64,000 nucleotides of DNA from Lacticaseibacillus casei DSM 20011 = JCM 1134 = ATCC 393 (GCF_000829055.1 NZ_AP012544.1:434001-498000), one strand, 5' to 3'. Positions 1 to 10,330 are shown, counted from the first letter of the stretch. Made by a program: numbers and translations. Notes: generated by a model not told the origin, from the sequence alone.

Positions 1-131
1 CAGTACCGCTGCCAAATCGATTCCAATCCGCAAAAGTGCTTATTACCAACGAATCAGAATTAATACCAACTGCAACGATGACATTGCCGCCGTATGCGAC
101 GATCGCATTGTTGACATCGGAAGAGAATTAA
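1..131 (+). CDS. 3' end of a GH13-type alpha-glucosidase (partial)
   Basis: The frame starting at base 3 is open and stops with TAA at 129-131, giving about 42 C-terminal residues. The tail pattern (KVLITNES, then TMTLPPYATIALLTS) resembles the last beta-sandwich strands of GH13 oligo-1,6-glucosidases and phospho-alpha-glucosidases, which end in similar LISNY and LxPYEAxVY strands. It lies only 13 nt before a PTS permease, so it probably hydrolyses the phosphorylated sugar that permease imports, for example trehalose-6-phosphate or another alpha-glucoside phosphate. Too little is present to fix the substrate. Confidence 0.6.
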   Translation, partial: VPLPNRFQSAKVLITNESELIPTATMTLPPYATIALLTSEEN

Positions 132-144
132 GGAGGAACCAAAA

Positions 145-2157
145 ATGGCTGATGAAAAGAAGCTACACATTTTGGCGCCTGTTTCAGGGCTTGCCATGGC
201 GATTACAGACGTCTCCGATCCGGTCTTTTCACAGAAAATGATGGGTGATGGCTTTGGTATTGAACCATCAGATGGTCAGATTGCTGCGCCGGTTGACGGA
301 CGCATCATGATGATTGCCGATACCAAGCATGCAATCGGGATTAAAGCCGATGACGGCGCCGAGTTGTTGATTCACTTGGGCATTGATACGGTTGAGTTGA
401 AAGGCGCACCGTTTGAAATCGATACGGCAATGGATGCCAAAGTCAAAGCCGGCGACGTGATTGGCTCCATGGATTTGGATGCAATCAAGAAAGCCGGCAA
501 AAAGACCACGGTCATTGTTGCGATTACCAATACCAATGACGTGGTTGATCATCTTGATGTCACCCCGGGCGAAGTTAAGGTTGGTGAAGAAGTTGCCGTG
601 ATGACACCTAAGGCAGCGGCGGCTACATCAACAACCGCGGCGACGCCAAATAAGAAGGAAAGCAAGTATGCGGCGACTGCCCGCCAGATTATTGCTGATG
701 TCGGCGGGGCGCAGAACGTCAATAGTTTGATTCACTGTATCACCCGGTTGCGGTTTTATCTGAAAGATGAACAAAAGCCGGACGATGACACAGTGCGCAA
801 CATTCCGGGCGTCATTGATGTTGCCCGAGCAAACGGCCAGTATCAAGTGGTCATTGGGCAAGCCGTCACTGACGTTTATGATGAAGTCATTAAACAGTTA
901 GGCCCCGGCTACTCTAATGCTGAAGGTACTGCGGAAGCCATTAAAGAAACCCAAGCAGAGGCTAAAGATACCAGCTTCTGGGGCACAATCAAACGTTGGA
1001 CCCAAGCGTTGATCGGGACGATAACCGGATCCATGATTCCGGTTATCGGACTGTTGGCCGCCAGTGGGATGCTCAAAGGTGTTCTCAACATTATGACCAC
1101 CTGGTTCCATCTTTCAACAACGGATCCGACATACGTGATTATTAATGCGATGGGCGATGCAGCTTTTTACTTCCTGCCTGTGATCGTTGGTTTCACGGCC
1201 GCGCAAAAACTCGGCTCGGATCCGGTTATCGTTGGCATTATCGGTGCGTTCCTGATTTATCCATCAATTGCTAAGATTGCAACGGCTGGTAAAGTTAGCG
1301 GTACGTTACTGGGCATGGGGGTCAATGCCAGTTTCTTCGGCTTACCTGTCCACATTGCGAATTACACGTATTCGATTTTCCCGATGATTTTTGCGGCATG
1401 GATGGCAGCCAAGCTTGAACCGTGGATCAAGAGCTGGATGCCGCTGGTTCTGCGGATGATTTTCACGCCGCTGGTTGAAATCTTCTTAGTCGGCATGACG
1501 GTTGTCTTGGTTGTCGGGCCACTGATCACGGTGCTGTCTGGTGCGATCACATCCGGGATTCAGGCATTACTCAGCTTGACGCCAATGATTTCCGACGCCA
1601 TTATTGCCGGTCTGTATCAGGTTCTGGTTATCTTCGGATTGCACTGGGCGGTTATCCCGGTTATTACCGCACAATTGTCTTCGGCACACCCAGAGTCCGT
1701 GCTTAACGGCATCGTCTCCATTTCTATGATTGCCCAAGGTGCCGGCGCGTTGGCTGTCTGGGTTAAGACCAAGCACAACCCAGCACTGAAAGGTTTGTCT
1801 ATTTCCGCGTTCATCAGCGCATGCTGCGGCATCACCGAACCTGCGATGTATGGTGTTAACTTGAAGTACGGCCGGGTCTTCGTCTTTGCTAGTATCGGTG
1901 CCGCAATCGGTGGCGTTGTCAATGGCCTGTTAGGTGTTTCGATGTACGGATTCACTGGCAGCTTCATTGGTTTTCCATCATTTGCTGCTCCGGGTTGGGC
2001 ACACAATCCAGGCAACTTTGCCGGATTCTGGATTGCTTCGGTTGTGACCTTGGTTGCCGCCTTCCTCTTGGTTTACTTCTTCGGTTATAAAGATGCCGAT
2101 GCCAATGCGGCTAAGGCAGCACCTAAGAAGAAGCGCTTAGGTAAGACAGTTGAATAA
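145..2157 (+). CDS. PTS glucoside/trehalose/sucrose-type transporter, fused EIIA-EIIB-EIIC
   Basis: A 670-residue single-chain PTS permease that takes up and phosphorylates a disaccharide at the membrane. Residues 1-150 are a glucose-type EIIA with the phospho-histidine in HLGIDTVELKG (H77). Residues about 170-250 are an EIIB of the glucose superfamily with the phospho-cysteine in HCITRLRF (C198). From about 280 on is a multi-spanning EIIC with the conserved GITEPAMYGVNL loop. Ala/Thr-rich linkers join the domains. The A-B-C order is less usual than the B-C-A order of BglF/BglP. The start has a GGAGG site (132-136) and follows the glucosidase stop by 13 nt, so the two are one operon. Trehalose or another alpha-glucoside is the best guess because of the GH13 neighbour; the exact sugar is unproven. 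Confidence 0.85.
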   Translation: MADEKKLHILAPVSGLAMAITDVSDPVFSQKMMGDGFGIEPSDGQIAAPVDGRIMMIADTKHAIGIKADDGAELLIHLGIDTVELKGAPFEIDTAMDAKVKAGDVIGSMDLDAIKKAGKKTTVIVAITNTNDVVDHLDVTPGEVKVGEEVAVMTPKAAAATSTTAATPNKKESKYAATARQIIADVGGAQNVNSLIHCITRLRFYLKDEQKPDDDTVRNIPGVIDVARANGQYQVVIGQAVTDVYDEVIKQLGPGYSNAEGTAEAIKETQAEAKDTSFWGTIKRWTQALIGTITGSMIPVIGLLAASGMLKGVLNIMTTWFHLSTTDPTYVIINAMGDAAFYFLPVIVGFTAAQKLGSDPVIVGIIGAFLIYPSIAKIATAGKVSGTLLGMGVNASFFGLPVHIANYTYSIFPMIFAAWMAAKLEPWIKSWMPLVLRMIFTPLVEIFLVGMTVVLVVGPLITVLSGAITSGIQALLSLTPMISDAIIAGLYQVLVIFGLHWAVIPVITAQLSSAHPESVLNGIVSISMIAQGAGALAVWVKTKHNPALKGLSISAFISACCGITEPAMYGVNLKYGRVFVFASIGAAIGGVVNGLLGVSMYGFTGSFIGFPSFAAPGWAHNPGNFAGFWIASVVTLVAAFLLVYFFGYKDADANAAKAAPKKKRLGKTVE

Positions 2158-2236
2158 TGAGTTAAGACTTCACTGAAAAGTGGTTCGAAATGACAATCGT
2201 GTCATTTTGGCGAAGAATCAAAGTCTAGTAGTTAAA

Positions 2237-2267
2237 ACACCGATGTCGTTGGGCATCGGTGTTTTTG
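2237..2267 (+). terminator. Rho-independent terminator after the PTS gene
   Basis: The arms ACACCGATG (2237-2245) and CATCGGTGT (2254-2262) pair perfectly over 9 bp and are followed by a T run. A weaker hairpin, AAATGACA/TGTCATTTT (2188-2208), precedes it. Together they close the glucosidase-PTS operon. Confidence 0.85.
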
Positions 2268-2374
2268 CTTGGCAAAAAAGCGAGGCCGATCATGATTGGA
2301 GAAACGCCACAAAAATTTGTGCCGATTTCGATAAAAATAACTTGCAGTTGCCGCAGAATTAGGGCACGCTAAAA

Positions 2375-2401
2375 AGTGTTCTCATTGAACACTAATTTTT
2401 T
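2375..2401 (+). terminator. Terminator-like hairpin directly upstream of the sstT ribosome site
   Basis: AGTGTTC (2375-2381) and GAACACT (2387-2393) form a perfect 7-bp stem followed by AATTTTTT, only a few bases before the GGAGGAGG of the next gene. It may be a second terminator for read-through from upstream, or an attenuator in the sstT leader. The sequence does not decide between them. Confidence 0.5.
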
Positions 2402-2418
2402 ATGGAGGAGGGGCCAAG

Positions 2419-3711
2419 ATGTATAAACGGTACAAAGATGTGTCGCTGATTCTGAAAATTGTCATCGGAATCGTTGTTGGGGCAGTGTTAGGGGTATTGG
2501 TACCCTCCTGGTCCTTTATCGATATTTTAGGGAAGTTATTTGTTGGGGCGTTAAAAGCAATCGCGCCTTTACTGGTATTTCTGCTGATTATGTCGGCAAT
2601 TTCAAAATACCGATCCGGCTCGAAGAACCACTTTGGCACCGTGATTGTGCTTTACTTAAGTGCCACACTGCTTTCGTCTATTGCGGCGGTCGCGGTTTCT
2701 TATCTTTTCCCGATCAAGCTTGTCTTGCCTGGTGCGATGAAAATTGCCGAAAGTGCGCCGAAGGACTTAGGCACGATTGTTTCTGACTTGCTGACCAATG
2801 CAGTGGCTAATCCGATTTCTGCGCTGGTTGAAGGCAATTACCTGGCGATTCTGTTCTGGTCATTGCTGATTGGGGCGGGGTTGCGTTTGGCGAGTGGCAC
2901 AACCAAAAAAGTGGTGACCGAGTTTGCAGAAACCGTCAGCAGCGTGGCCCAAACGGTGATCCAGTTTGCACCGTTCGGGATTGTCGGTTTGCTGCATGAA
3001 TCACTGAGTAAGACAGGTGTTAAAGGCGTCATGGCGTATGGGCAGTTGCTCATCTTGTTGGTCGCAACGATGGTATTTGTCTATCTGATCGTGTATCCAT
3101 TTATGGTATGGCTGCTAACTCATCAGAACCCTTATCCGTTGACGTTTTGAACGTTAAAAGTCAGCGGCATTCCGGCGTTCTTTACGCGTAGTGGCGCGGT
3201 GAATATTCCGATCAATTTACAAGCTTGCGAAGACTTAGGCTTGAACAAAGAAAGCTATGCGATTTCGATTCCGCTAGGCGGTTCGGCTAACTCCGGTGGT
3301 GCTGCGATCACGGTGTCGATTATGACGCTGGCAACTGCCAACACTATGGGCGTGCACGTCAGCATTTTCCTAGCGTTGCTACTGTGCTTCCTGTCAGCCA
3401 TTTCGGCAACCGGGGTGTCGGGAATTGCCGGTGGGTCGCTGTTATTAATTCCAATGGCGGCATCGCTGTTTGGCATCTCCAATGACATCGCGATGCAGGT
3501 GGTCGGTATCGGCTTCATCATCGGGGTAGTTCAGGACTCCGTGGAAACAGCGGTTAATTCGGCTTCCGATCTGCTGTTTACTGCCACTGCCGAGTATGCC
3601 GATGATCGCCGTGACGGTCACCAGATCGATATGCGCGCGGCGGTTAGAGCCGCAGGTAAAGTGAAAGTCAAAGCTGCTAAGCCGGTTGAAGAAGAAGGCG
3701 AACAGATTTAA
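2419..3711 (+). pseudogene. sstT: Serine/threonine:Na+ symporter SstT, interrupted by an in-frame TGA
   Basis: Two open segments in the same frame (2419-3150 and 3151-3711) together make a full-length SstT-like member of the dicarboxylate/amino acid:cation symporter family, about 430 residues, with the start supported by GGAGGAGG. The match runs straight through the stop: PYPLTF, then TGA at 3148-3150 (codon 244), then [20 protein letters not shown], where SstT proteins have an uninterrupted strand. No base is lost or gained, so a single substitution (for example CGA or GGA to TGA) explains it. Without read-through the protein lacks the second half, including the conserved S/G-rich hairpin loop and the last helices. 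The gene stands alone between two terminators. It is either a recent pseudogene or a sequencing error. Confidence 0.85.
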
Positions 3712-3781
3712 TCCGCGGCGTACAAAATCCATATGATGACAGATTGATGCCCAGTTCGGGATACCATTTAATAAACTAATG

Positions 3782-3824
3782 AAAACTGCCCAAGAGACGA
3801 AAGAGGTCGCTTGGGCAGTTTTTG
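3782..3824 (+). terminator. Terminator after sstT
   Basis: AAAACTGCCCAAG pairs with CTTGGGCAGTTTT over 13 bp (3782-3794 and 3810-3822), followed by T residues. Confidence 0.85.
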
Positions 3825-4037
3825 CCTTTTAAAGTTGGTGCATTTTTTAGCTGTGAAATGTTGATTTAACAAGCAAATTGTCTAGCTTAAAAAATTGTAA
3901 GGTTATTTTTCCTATGATAACTGATGTCATTAAAAACACAGCGCTTTCCAGCTTTGCTAAAATGTGCTAACCTAGTTTTCATGGATTTTTTATTAACACA
4001 TTGAAAAGACAGCATTAACTGTTTAATGGAGGTACCG

Positions 4038-5516
4038 ATGGGCAAAGTGTGGCAACGACTGTTTCGAAAAGAGGATCCAAGTGTTTACGAAGATAAAGAT
4101 TCGCATCTGCCGCGGGTGTTGCGGGTACGTGACTTTCTCGCTTTAGGGGTCGGGACCATTGTGTCGGCGTCAATTTTTACGCTGCCAGGGGTGGTTGCGG
4201 CTAAACACGCCGGTCCCGCAGTCTCGATTTCCTTTTTAGTCGCTGCGATTGTAGCAGGGTTGGTGGCGTTTGCGTACGCGGAAATGTCGGCCGCGATGCC
4301 GTTTGCCGGCTCGGCTTATTCGTGGATTAATGTGGTGTTCGGCGAGTTCTTCGGCTGGATTGCCGGCTGGGCTTTGTTGGCCGAATACTTTATTGCCGTT
4401 GCGTTCGTTGCTTCAGGGTTATCTGCCAATTTTCGTGGCTTGCTGGCGACGATCGGCCTGAATTTTCCGGCGGCGTTGGCCAATCCGTTTGGCACTGACG
4501 GCGGGGTTGTCGATCTGGTCGCCGTGGTGGTGATGTTGATGGTCGGCGTTTTGCTGTCACGCGGCGTTTCAAGTGCTGCGCGGGTCGAAAACATTTTAGT
4601 GGTCATGAAGGTTTTGGCGATTTTGCTGTTCCTGGTGGTCGGCTTGACGGCGATTCATCCAGAAAACTTCCATCCGTTTTTCCCAAAATATCACCTGAAT
4701 GCTGATGGAACACCTTTTGGGGGCTGGCAAGGCATTTATGCCGGCGTTTCCATGATTTTCCTGGCCTATATCGGGTTTGATTCGATTGCCGCGAATTCGG
4801 CTGAAGCGATCGATCCGGAGAAAACGATGCCGCGGGGGATTCTTGGCTCGCTGTTAATTGCAGTTTTCCTGTTTGTCTCGGTCGGGCTTGTTTTGTTGGG
4901 CATGTTCCCGTATCAGGATTATGCCAACAACGCTGAACCGGTTGGCTGGGCGCTGCGCCACTCCGGTCATGCGGTGGTCGCGACAGTGGTCGAAAGCATT
5001 GCGGTTTTGGGGATGTTCACGGCCTTAATCGGCATGGCCATGGCAGGATCCCGGTTACTTTATAGCTTTGGCCGCGATGGCATGTTGCCACACGGTTTGG
5101 GCAAGTTGAACAGTCGCAAGTTACCGAACATTGCGCTGGCAGTTTTAATCACGATCGGTGTCATTATCGGAGCATTCTTTCCATTTGCGTTCCTGGCACA
5201 ACTGATTTCCGCCGGCACGCTGATTGCCTTCATGTTCGTCACGCTCGGCATTTATCGTCTCCGTCCGCGTGAAGGCAAGGACATCGCCAAGCCGCGCTTC
5301 CAAATGCCGTTGTATCCGGTATTGCCGGCCGTAGCTTTTCTCGGCTCGCTGGTGGTTTTCCTGGGTCTGGACATTCAAGCCAAAATGTACTCTGGCGTCT
5401 GGTTCCTGATCGGGTGCGCCATCTACTTCTTGTATGGCATGCGGCATTCAGCACTGACAAAAGGGTCGGTTGTTGAGCAGGAAACCGAAGCATTGGAGCA
5501 GTCAAAAGAAGACTGA
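4038..5516 (+). CDS. APC-family amino acid permease (YfnA/CAT type)
   Basis: A polytopic inner-membrane amino-acid transporter of the APC superfamily, 492 residues with about 12 predicted membrane segments. The first segment carries the signature LGVGTIVSASIFTLPG, corresponding to the GxGxGxIF substrate loop, and there is a typical FAYAEMSAAMPFAGSAYSW second helix. It resembles cationic-amino-acid or broad amino-acid permeases such as YfnA. I chose the ATG at 4038 over 4026 because GGAGG (4028-4032) would fall inside the coding region if 4026 were used, whereas it is ideally spaced for 4038. It is a single-gene unit between terminators. The substrate cannot be read from the sequence. Confidence 0.85.
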   Translation: MGKVWQRLFRKEDPSVYEDKDSHLPRVLRVRDFLALGVGTIVSASIFTLPGVVAAKHAGPAVSISFLVAAIVAGLVAFAYAEMSAAMPFAGSAYSWINVVFGEFFGWIAGWALLAEYFIAVAFVASGLSANFRGLLATIGLNFPAALANPFGTDGGVVDLVAVVVMLMVGVLLSRGVSSAARVENILVVMKVLAILLFLVVGLTAIHPENFHPFFPKYHLNADGTPFGGWQGIYAGVSMIFLAYIGFDSIAANSAEAIDPEKTMPRGILGSLLIAVFLFVSVGLVLLGMFPYQDYANNAEPVGWALRHSGHAVVATVVESIAVLGMFTALIGMAMAGSRLLYSFGRDGMLPHGLGKLNSRKLPNIALAVLITIGVIIGAFFPFAFLAQLISAGTLIAFMFVTLGIYRLRPREGKDIAKPRFQMPLYPVLPAVAFLGSLVVFLGLDIQAKMYSGVWFLIGCAIYFLYGMRHSALTKGSVVEQETEALEQSKED

Positions 5517-5542
5517 GTGGTTTAAAAGATATGGTTTAAATT

Positions 5543-5582
5543 AAAAACGCCCGCAAAGATTTTGTCTTTGTGAGCGTTTTTA
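5543..5582. terminator. Bidirectional terminator between convergent permease and dehydrogenase genes
   Basis: AAAAACGC...GCAAAGA pairs with TCTTTGT...GCGTTTTT around a short loop. T runs lie on both strands, so it can end both converging transcripts. Confidence 0.8.
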
Positions 5583-5607
5583 ATTTTCTTTGACTGATGA
5601 ATACTGA

Positions 5608-6546
5608 CTAAGCTTCCTGAGCCTTCTGGAGATTTTCTTTTAAAATCGCCGCAGAATCTGCTAGACGCTTATGATCTTCGGCATTCAAATCAAGTTCGAT
5701 AATGCGTTCCAAACCGTTGGCACCAAGAATGACAGGAACACCGATCGAAACGCCGCTTAAGTCATACTCGCCTTCCAGATGAACGGACATGGCAAATGCT
5801 GCGCGGTCGTCATTTAAGAACGCACTGGTTAACCGTGTTAGCGAAGCAGCAATGCCGTAGAAGGTGGCACCTTTCTTTTCGATGATCCCGTAAGCCGCAG
5901 TTTTCACGCGCTCGCTGATTTCAGCAAGATCGCTTTCCTGCCGATTTTTCGGAATCCAGTCAAGAATTGGCTTGCCACCAAGATTGGTGTAATCCCAGAC
6001 CGGAAATTCGGAATCGCCGTGTTCACCCATGATATAGCCGTGAACGATGCGGGCATCAATGTTGTAGCGCAAGCCGATTTCCGCTCGTAGTCGCGCCGAA
6101 TCCAATGCGGTGCCGGAGCCGAGTACTTGATTGCGCGGCAAGCCGGATTCCTGTAAAACCAATTCTGCCAGTACATCAACCGGGTTGGAAGCCACCAAAA
6201 TGAAACCATTGAAGCCGCTCGCCATGATATTGTGGGTGATTTCCTTCATAATCTTGGCGTTAATCGCTAGCAATTCAAGCCGCGTCTGCCCCGGCTTTTG
6301 CGCGATCCCCGCAGTAATCACAATAATGTCGGCATATTTGCAGTCTTCATAACTAGCCGCATAAATGTTCTTTTGCGATGTGTAAGGCAGTGCGTCCGAA
6401 AGATCTTCGACATCGCCTTGTACCCGTTTTTCATTGACGTCGATGATCCCCAGACTCTGGCCGACACCGGTTGTGAGACAGTTAAACGCGTAACTTGACC
6501 CAATGGCGCCGTCACCAATTAAAATAATATTGCCGCGATTTTGCAT
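5608..6546 (-). CDS. ldh: L-lactate dehydrogenase / L-2-hydroxyacid dehydrogenase
   Basis: A cytosolic NAD-dependent dehydrogenase interconverting pyruvate (or a related 2-oxoacid) and the L-hydroxyacid; 312 residues, normal for the family. The N-terminus has the Rossmann motif IGDGAIGSSYAF. The catalytic histidine lies in GEHGDSEFPVWD, with ASNPVDVLAE typical of LDH. The start at MQNRGN is preceded by GAGGAGG at good spacing; the upstream ATGs in frame lack this. It sits alone facing away from gdhA. Lactobacilli carry several ldh paralogues, and this isolated copy need not be the main fermentative enzyme. A hydroxyisocaproate dehydrogenase role is possible. Confidence 0.85.
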   Translation of the reverse strand: MQNRGNIILIGDGAIGSSYAFNCLTTGVGQSLGIIDVNEKRVQGDVEDLSDALPYTSQKNIYAASYEDCKYADIIVITAGIAQKPGQTRLELLAINAKIMKEITHNIMASGFNGFILVASNPVDVLAELVLQESGLPRNQVLGSGTALDSARLRAEIGLRYNIDARIVHGYIMGEHGDSEFPVWDYTNLGGKPILDWIPKNRQESDLAEISERVKTAAYGIIEKKGATFYGIAASLTRLTSAFLNDDRAAFAMSVHLEGEYDLSGVSIGVPVILGANGLERIIELDLNAEDHKRLADSAAILKENLQKAQEA

Positions 6547-6821
6547 TCCAAAATTCCTCCTCATAACGATATTGACACCAACGTAGCTATCCGAAGCTGA
6601 ACAATGACCGTCACCCAACAATGGTCATGGTCAGCTGTTTTTTATGTATCCGATTTCATTGTAACAGATGACAGTTGCGATAACTTGATAAACGTGATTG
6701 ATGAGTTGAAAATTAGTTCACTCTTGCACCATAATGCGCTCGCAAAAAATCTGCGTGTAAGGAACTTTCGTGGTTCTTCCACTGGCCTAGCTTTGGAACT
6801 TGAACCCCCGTTAACTCCCAT

Positions 6822-6940
6822 AACGCGTTCGCCAGCCCAGAAACCTGCACATAAGGACCTCAAGTAGGAATGACCAAAGCCCGGCCATTCCTACTTGAGG
6901 CCACTTATGATCCGGTTTCTAACCGGGCTGGCTCACGCTT
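6822..6940. repeat. Family A structured intergenic element, full copy, in the gdhA leader
   Basis: A 119-bp imperfect palindrome ends about 80 nt before the gdhA start. Its arms pair as GCCAGCCC/GGGCTGGC, AGAAACC/GGTTTCT, CATAAG/CTTATG and CCTCAAGTAGG/CCTACTTGAGG, closing on the loop AAAGCCC. The same layout with different but complementary bases recurs at 63611-63730, and the ends (AACGCGTT and CTCACGC) recur in shortened copies elsewhere. The rest of the 6547-7020 gap shows no convincing gene. Confidence 0.85.
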
Positions 6941-7005
6941 AAAAAATTCTTATCATTTTGCCATTTTTCTGTTAGTCTTAAAACAACGTCCGTTACGTTT
7001 TTTGA

Positions 7006-8322
<1,317 letters not shown>

Positions 8323-8412
8323 GCAATTCGTTATGATGACAAGAGGTGAAATAGTGGATTTAAAGCGCTGAGTTTCCGCATGGCCTCTCCATTGACGAGA
8401 TCAAAAGCACGA

Positions 8413-8464
8413 AAACAACGGCGGTCGGATAATCATGAGGTTATCTGATCGCCGTTTGTTTTAT
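8413..8464 (+). terminator. Terminator after gdhA
   Basis: AAACAACGGCGGTCGGATAA (8413-8432) pairs with TTATCTGATCGCCGTTTGTT (8441-8460) with few mismatches and continues into T-rich sequence. Confidence 0.85.
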
Positions 8465-8542
8465 ATGTGCGCGTGAGCCAAAAAATTATCAACAGAGCAG
8501 CCGTCCGTAAAACGGTACTTGGCATCAAATTCTGTTCCTTTT

Positions 8543-8914
8543 CTACATCAAAAGCCGCGCCACTGACGGATCAAGTTCAATCAGTTGCATGAGCCGACGA
8601 GCCGGCCCATTTGGTTTGCTGCGGTTCGTTTCCCAAGCTTGAACGGTACGAGGAGAAGCTGCCATAATTTGGGCAAAAACGAGTTGTGTTGCCGGGATTT
8701 GCTGACGAATTTTCTTGATTTCTTCGCCGGTAAACTCAGGCGGTGTTGGTAGATGTCGCTCATGCCGTTCAACGCCAGGATCATTTCCGTCTAATAGCTG
8801 ATTGGGCTCTTCAATACTTCTTTTGAGTGTACTTTTAGTCACGTTATTCGCCTTTTCTTGAGACGTTGAACAACTTTTTTCAACGCTGCTGTTTGCGAAA
8901 ATAAGGCGGATCAT
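8543..8914 (-). CDS. XRE-type helix-turn-helix regulator, HigA/NadS-like antitoxin domain
   Basis: A small DNA-binding protein. The C-terminal 60 residues hold the HTH: FTGEEIKKIRQQI, then TQLVFAQIMAASPRTVQAWE, then NRSKPNGPARRLMQLIELDP. That is the classic pattern of HigA/NadS-type antitoxins and orphan XRE regulators. The N-terminal half is polar and unrecognised. The true start is uncertain: the ATG at 8914 has no nearby ribosome site, while a GTG at 8842 follows an AAAAGGCG sequence and would give 99 residues. No HigB-like toxin lies on either side, so it is either an orphan antitoxin or a stand-alone repressor. Confidence 0.7.
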   Translation of the reverse strand: MIRLIFANSSVEKSCSTSQEKANNVTKSTLKRSIEEPNQLLDGNDPGVERHERHLPTPPEFTGEEIKKIRQQIPATQLVFAQIMAASPRTVQAWETNRSKPNGPARRLMQLIELDPSVARLLM

Positions 8915-9062
8915 GAAATTAGCGCCATTGTTCCACCCTGCTACGTTTTGATAGTATACGATTTTATGGTATGTGTCGACTCATATTATCCATTTTACGA
9001 CGCTTAAGCACGACGCACGATGAAGTCACAATGACAAATTCCTAGAAAGAGATGACGGCATC

Positions 9063-9094
9063 AAAAAAAGGCTCGGAATTCCAAGCCTTTTTGC
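9063..9094 (-). terminator. Terminator after the lacA-lacB pair
   Basis: AAAAAGGCTCGGAATT and AATTCCAAGCCTTTTT form a nearly perfect hairpin (9064-9092) with A and T tracts on both sides. It lies about 55 nt beyond the lacB stop on the minus strand. Confidence 0.8.
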
Positions 9095-9148
9095 TACGGT
9101 GACAACTAAATCACCGTATTGGTTAATCCGATGGCAACCTAGACGCGA

Positions 9149-9667
9149 CTAATCGTGATAGACGCGCTCGGCCCATTTTTCGTTTTCTTCATCAAAAAAG
9201 TGCGGATTATCTTTTTGATCAGGGTTTGGTTTGGCAATGTGGTCAATTTCTTTGATCAATTCCACATTTTCTGGCGTTTCTTTGTAGGTGGCGTCCAGAT
9301 AGGCCTTGATGATATCGTATGCCAGATGTTCACCGATGCTGGCACCGCCGAAGCCCAGTACGTTCGCATTTAGTTGCTCGCGAGCATACTTGGCTGCTGC
9401 AGCGTCGTTCACCATGGCAGCGCGAATACCTTCGTTTTTATTGGCGGCCATGGTAATGCCGCTGCCGTCGCCACACAAAACAATGCCTAGATCAGCACAA
9501 CCATCGGCGACATCTTCAGCAACCTTCTTGCCATAAATCGGATAGTGCGTCCGGACGGTGTCGTAGGTGCCTTCATCAATAACTTGATAGCCAGCATGCT
9601 TTAAAAAATTCGAGATCTTAATCTTCATGTAAGTCACAATATGATCATTACCTAAAGAAATAATCAT
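9149..9667 (-). CDS. lacB: Galactose-6-phosphate isomerase subunit LacB, divergent copy
   Basis: With LacA, converts galactose-6-phosphate to tagatose-6-phosphate in the cytosol. The protein is 172 residues, normal for LacB, in the RpiB/LacAB sugar-isomerase fold: ISLGNDHIV at the N-terminus, [18 protein letters not shown], and the active-site loop [19 protein letters not shown]. The second LacB in this window (62591-63109) has [16 protein letters not shown] at that loop, so this copy is altered at two loop positions while keeping the cysteine. Start chosen at MIISLGND after GAAAGGAAG rather than the upstream in-frame codon. It follows lacA by 26 nt in a two-gene operon. Confidence 0.88.
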   Translation of the reverse strand: MIISLGNDHIVTYMKIKISNFLKHAGYQVIDEGTYDTVRTHYPIYGKKVAEDVADGCADLGIVLCGDGSGITMAANKNEGIRAAMVNDAAAAKYAREQLNANVLGFGGASIGEHLAYDIIKAYLDATYKETPENVELIKEIDHIAKPNPDQKDNPHFFDEENEKWAERVYHD

Positions 9668-9693
9668 GGGGTCAGACTTCCTTTCTTCCAAAG

Positions 9694-10122
9694 CTAGATC
9701 ATTTTCGCAAGCATATCGAGGCGAACTTGGTGGCGGCCGTCGACGTATTCCGCGTCCAGGTAACGTTGAATTAGGCCGAGCGCCCGATCTAGGCCGATAA
9801 GTCCAGTACCGATCGCAATGGCTTTGGCACCATTATGTTCGGTAGTTTGATGTGCAGCGGTTTCGTCACCGACATTGGTTGCGACCATACCCTTGACTTT
9901 GGTAGAAGCCATTGTTGAGCCAACGCCGTAACGGTCAAACATCAAGCCTTTATGCGCCTTGCCTGCCATCACTTCTTTGGTCACACCCAAAGCAGACTCA
10001 ACAAAATTCTTCGCTGGTTGCGGCGTTACATCAATGACATGGTAGTCGCGCTGCTTGAGATAGTCCTTGACCTGTTCCTTCATAGCAAAACCGTCCTGAT
10101 CAGCACCAATCACAACATCCAA
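9694..10122 (-). CDS. lacA: Galactose-6-phosphate isomerase subunit LacA, divergent copy
   Basis: The partner subunit of LacB, 142 residues, same fold and length as the LacA at 63155-63583. Shared blocks are [16 protein letters not shown] at the N-terminus, [20 protein letters not shown], and [14 protein letters not shown] chose the TTG at 10122 (residues LDVVIGAD, read as Met) because AAAGGAG lies 8 nt upstream; the GTG at 10131 would overlap that site. First gene of a lacA-lacB operon with its own promoter and a periodic operator. It lacks lacC and lacD, which exist only in the 60-64 kb operon. Confidence 0.88.
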   Translation of the reverse strand: MDVVIGADQDGFAMKEQVKDYLKQRDYHVIDVTPQPAKNFVESALGVTKEVMAGKAHKGLMFDRYGVGSTMASTKVKGMVATNVGDETAAHQTTEHNGAKAIAIGTGLIGLDRALGLIQRYLDAEYVDGRHQVRLDMLAKMI

Positions 10123-10252
10123 AATTGTCACTCCTTTGATTAATTGAATAGCATTTGTGACTCAGATACTGGCGGGGCAAGCTGATCGTTTTGAAGAAAG
10201 TCAGTGGGGGAGAGCCCCCGAAGAAAAAAGTTACAAGCAATTTTTTGCGGAA

Positions 10253-10288
10253 TGTTTATATTTGTTTCTGTGTGTTCACTTATGTTTC
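10253..10288 (-). promoter_or_regulatory. Periodic operator for a DeoR/LacR-type repressor in front of lacA
   Basis: On the minus strand the hexamers GAAACA, TGAACA, GAAACA and TAAACA begin exactly 10 bp apart (plus-strand TGTTNN at 10253, 10263, 10273 and 10283). One repeat per helical turn, placed just downstream of the -10 box, is how a cooperative repressor would block the promoter. The same array occurs at 54025-54050. Confidence 0.65.
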
Positions 10289-10301
10289 ATTCGTCAACCA
10301 C

Positions 10302-10330
10302 AATGTAGCATCGAATCTTTTTAGTGTAAA
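10302..10330 (-). promoter_or_regulatory. Promoter of the lone lacA-lacB operon
   Basis: On the minus strand TTTACA (10330-10325), a 17-bp spacer and TACATT (10307-10302) make a good sigma-A promoter. The leader to the lacA start is about 170 nt and contains the periodic operator and a GGGGG/CCCCC hairpin at 10205-10220. Confidence 0.6.

Noticed and set aside
2180-2362. 60-codon open frame after the PTS gene
   Set aside because: It spans a clear terminator, has no ribosome site and no recognisable protein features.
3148-3150. In-frame TGA of sstT read as selenocysteine
   Set aside because: SstT has no redox residue there, no SECIS-like hairpin follows, and these bacteria are not known to use selenocysteine.
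6604-6867. Open frame in the ldh-gdhA gap
   Set aside because: It overlaps the family A element and lacks a ribosome site.
8543-8914. Complete toxin-antitoxin pair
   Set aside because: Only the antitoxin-like HTH protein is present; no toxin-like frame adjoins it on either side.
8841-9062. Region before the XRE gene as holding a second small gene
   Set aside because: The short frame starting MALIS stops at once and overlaps the XRE start; nothing else is supported.
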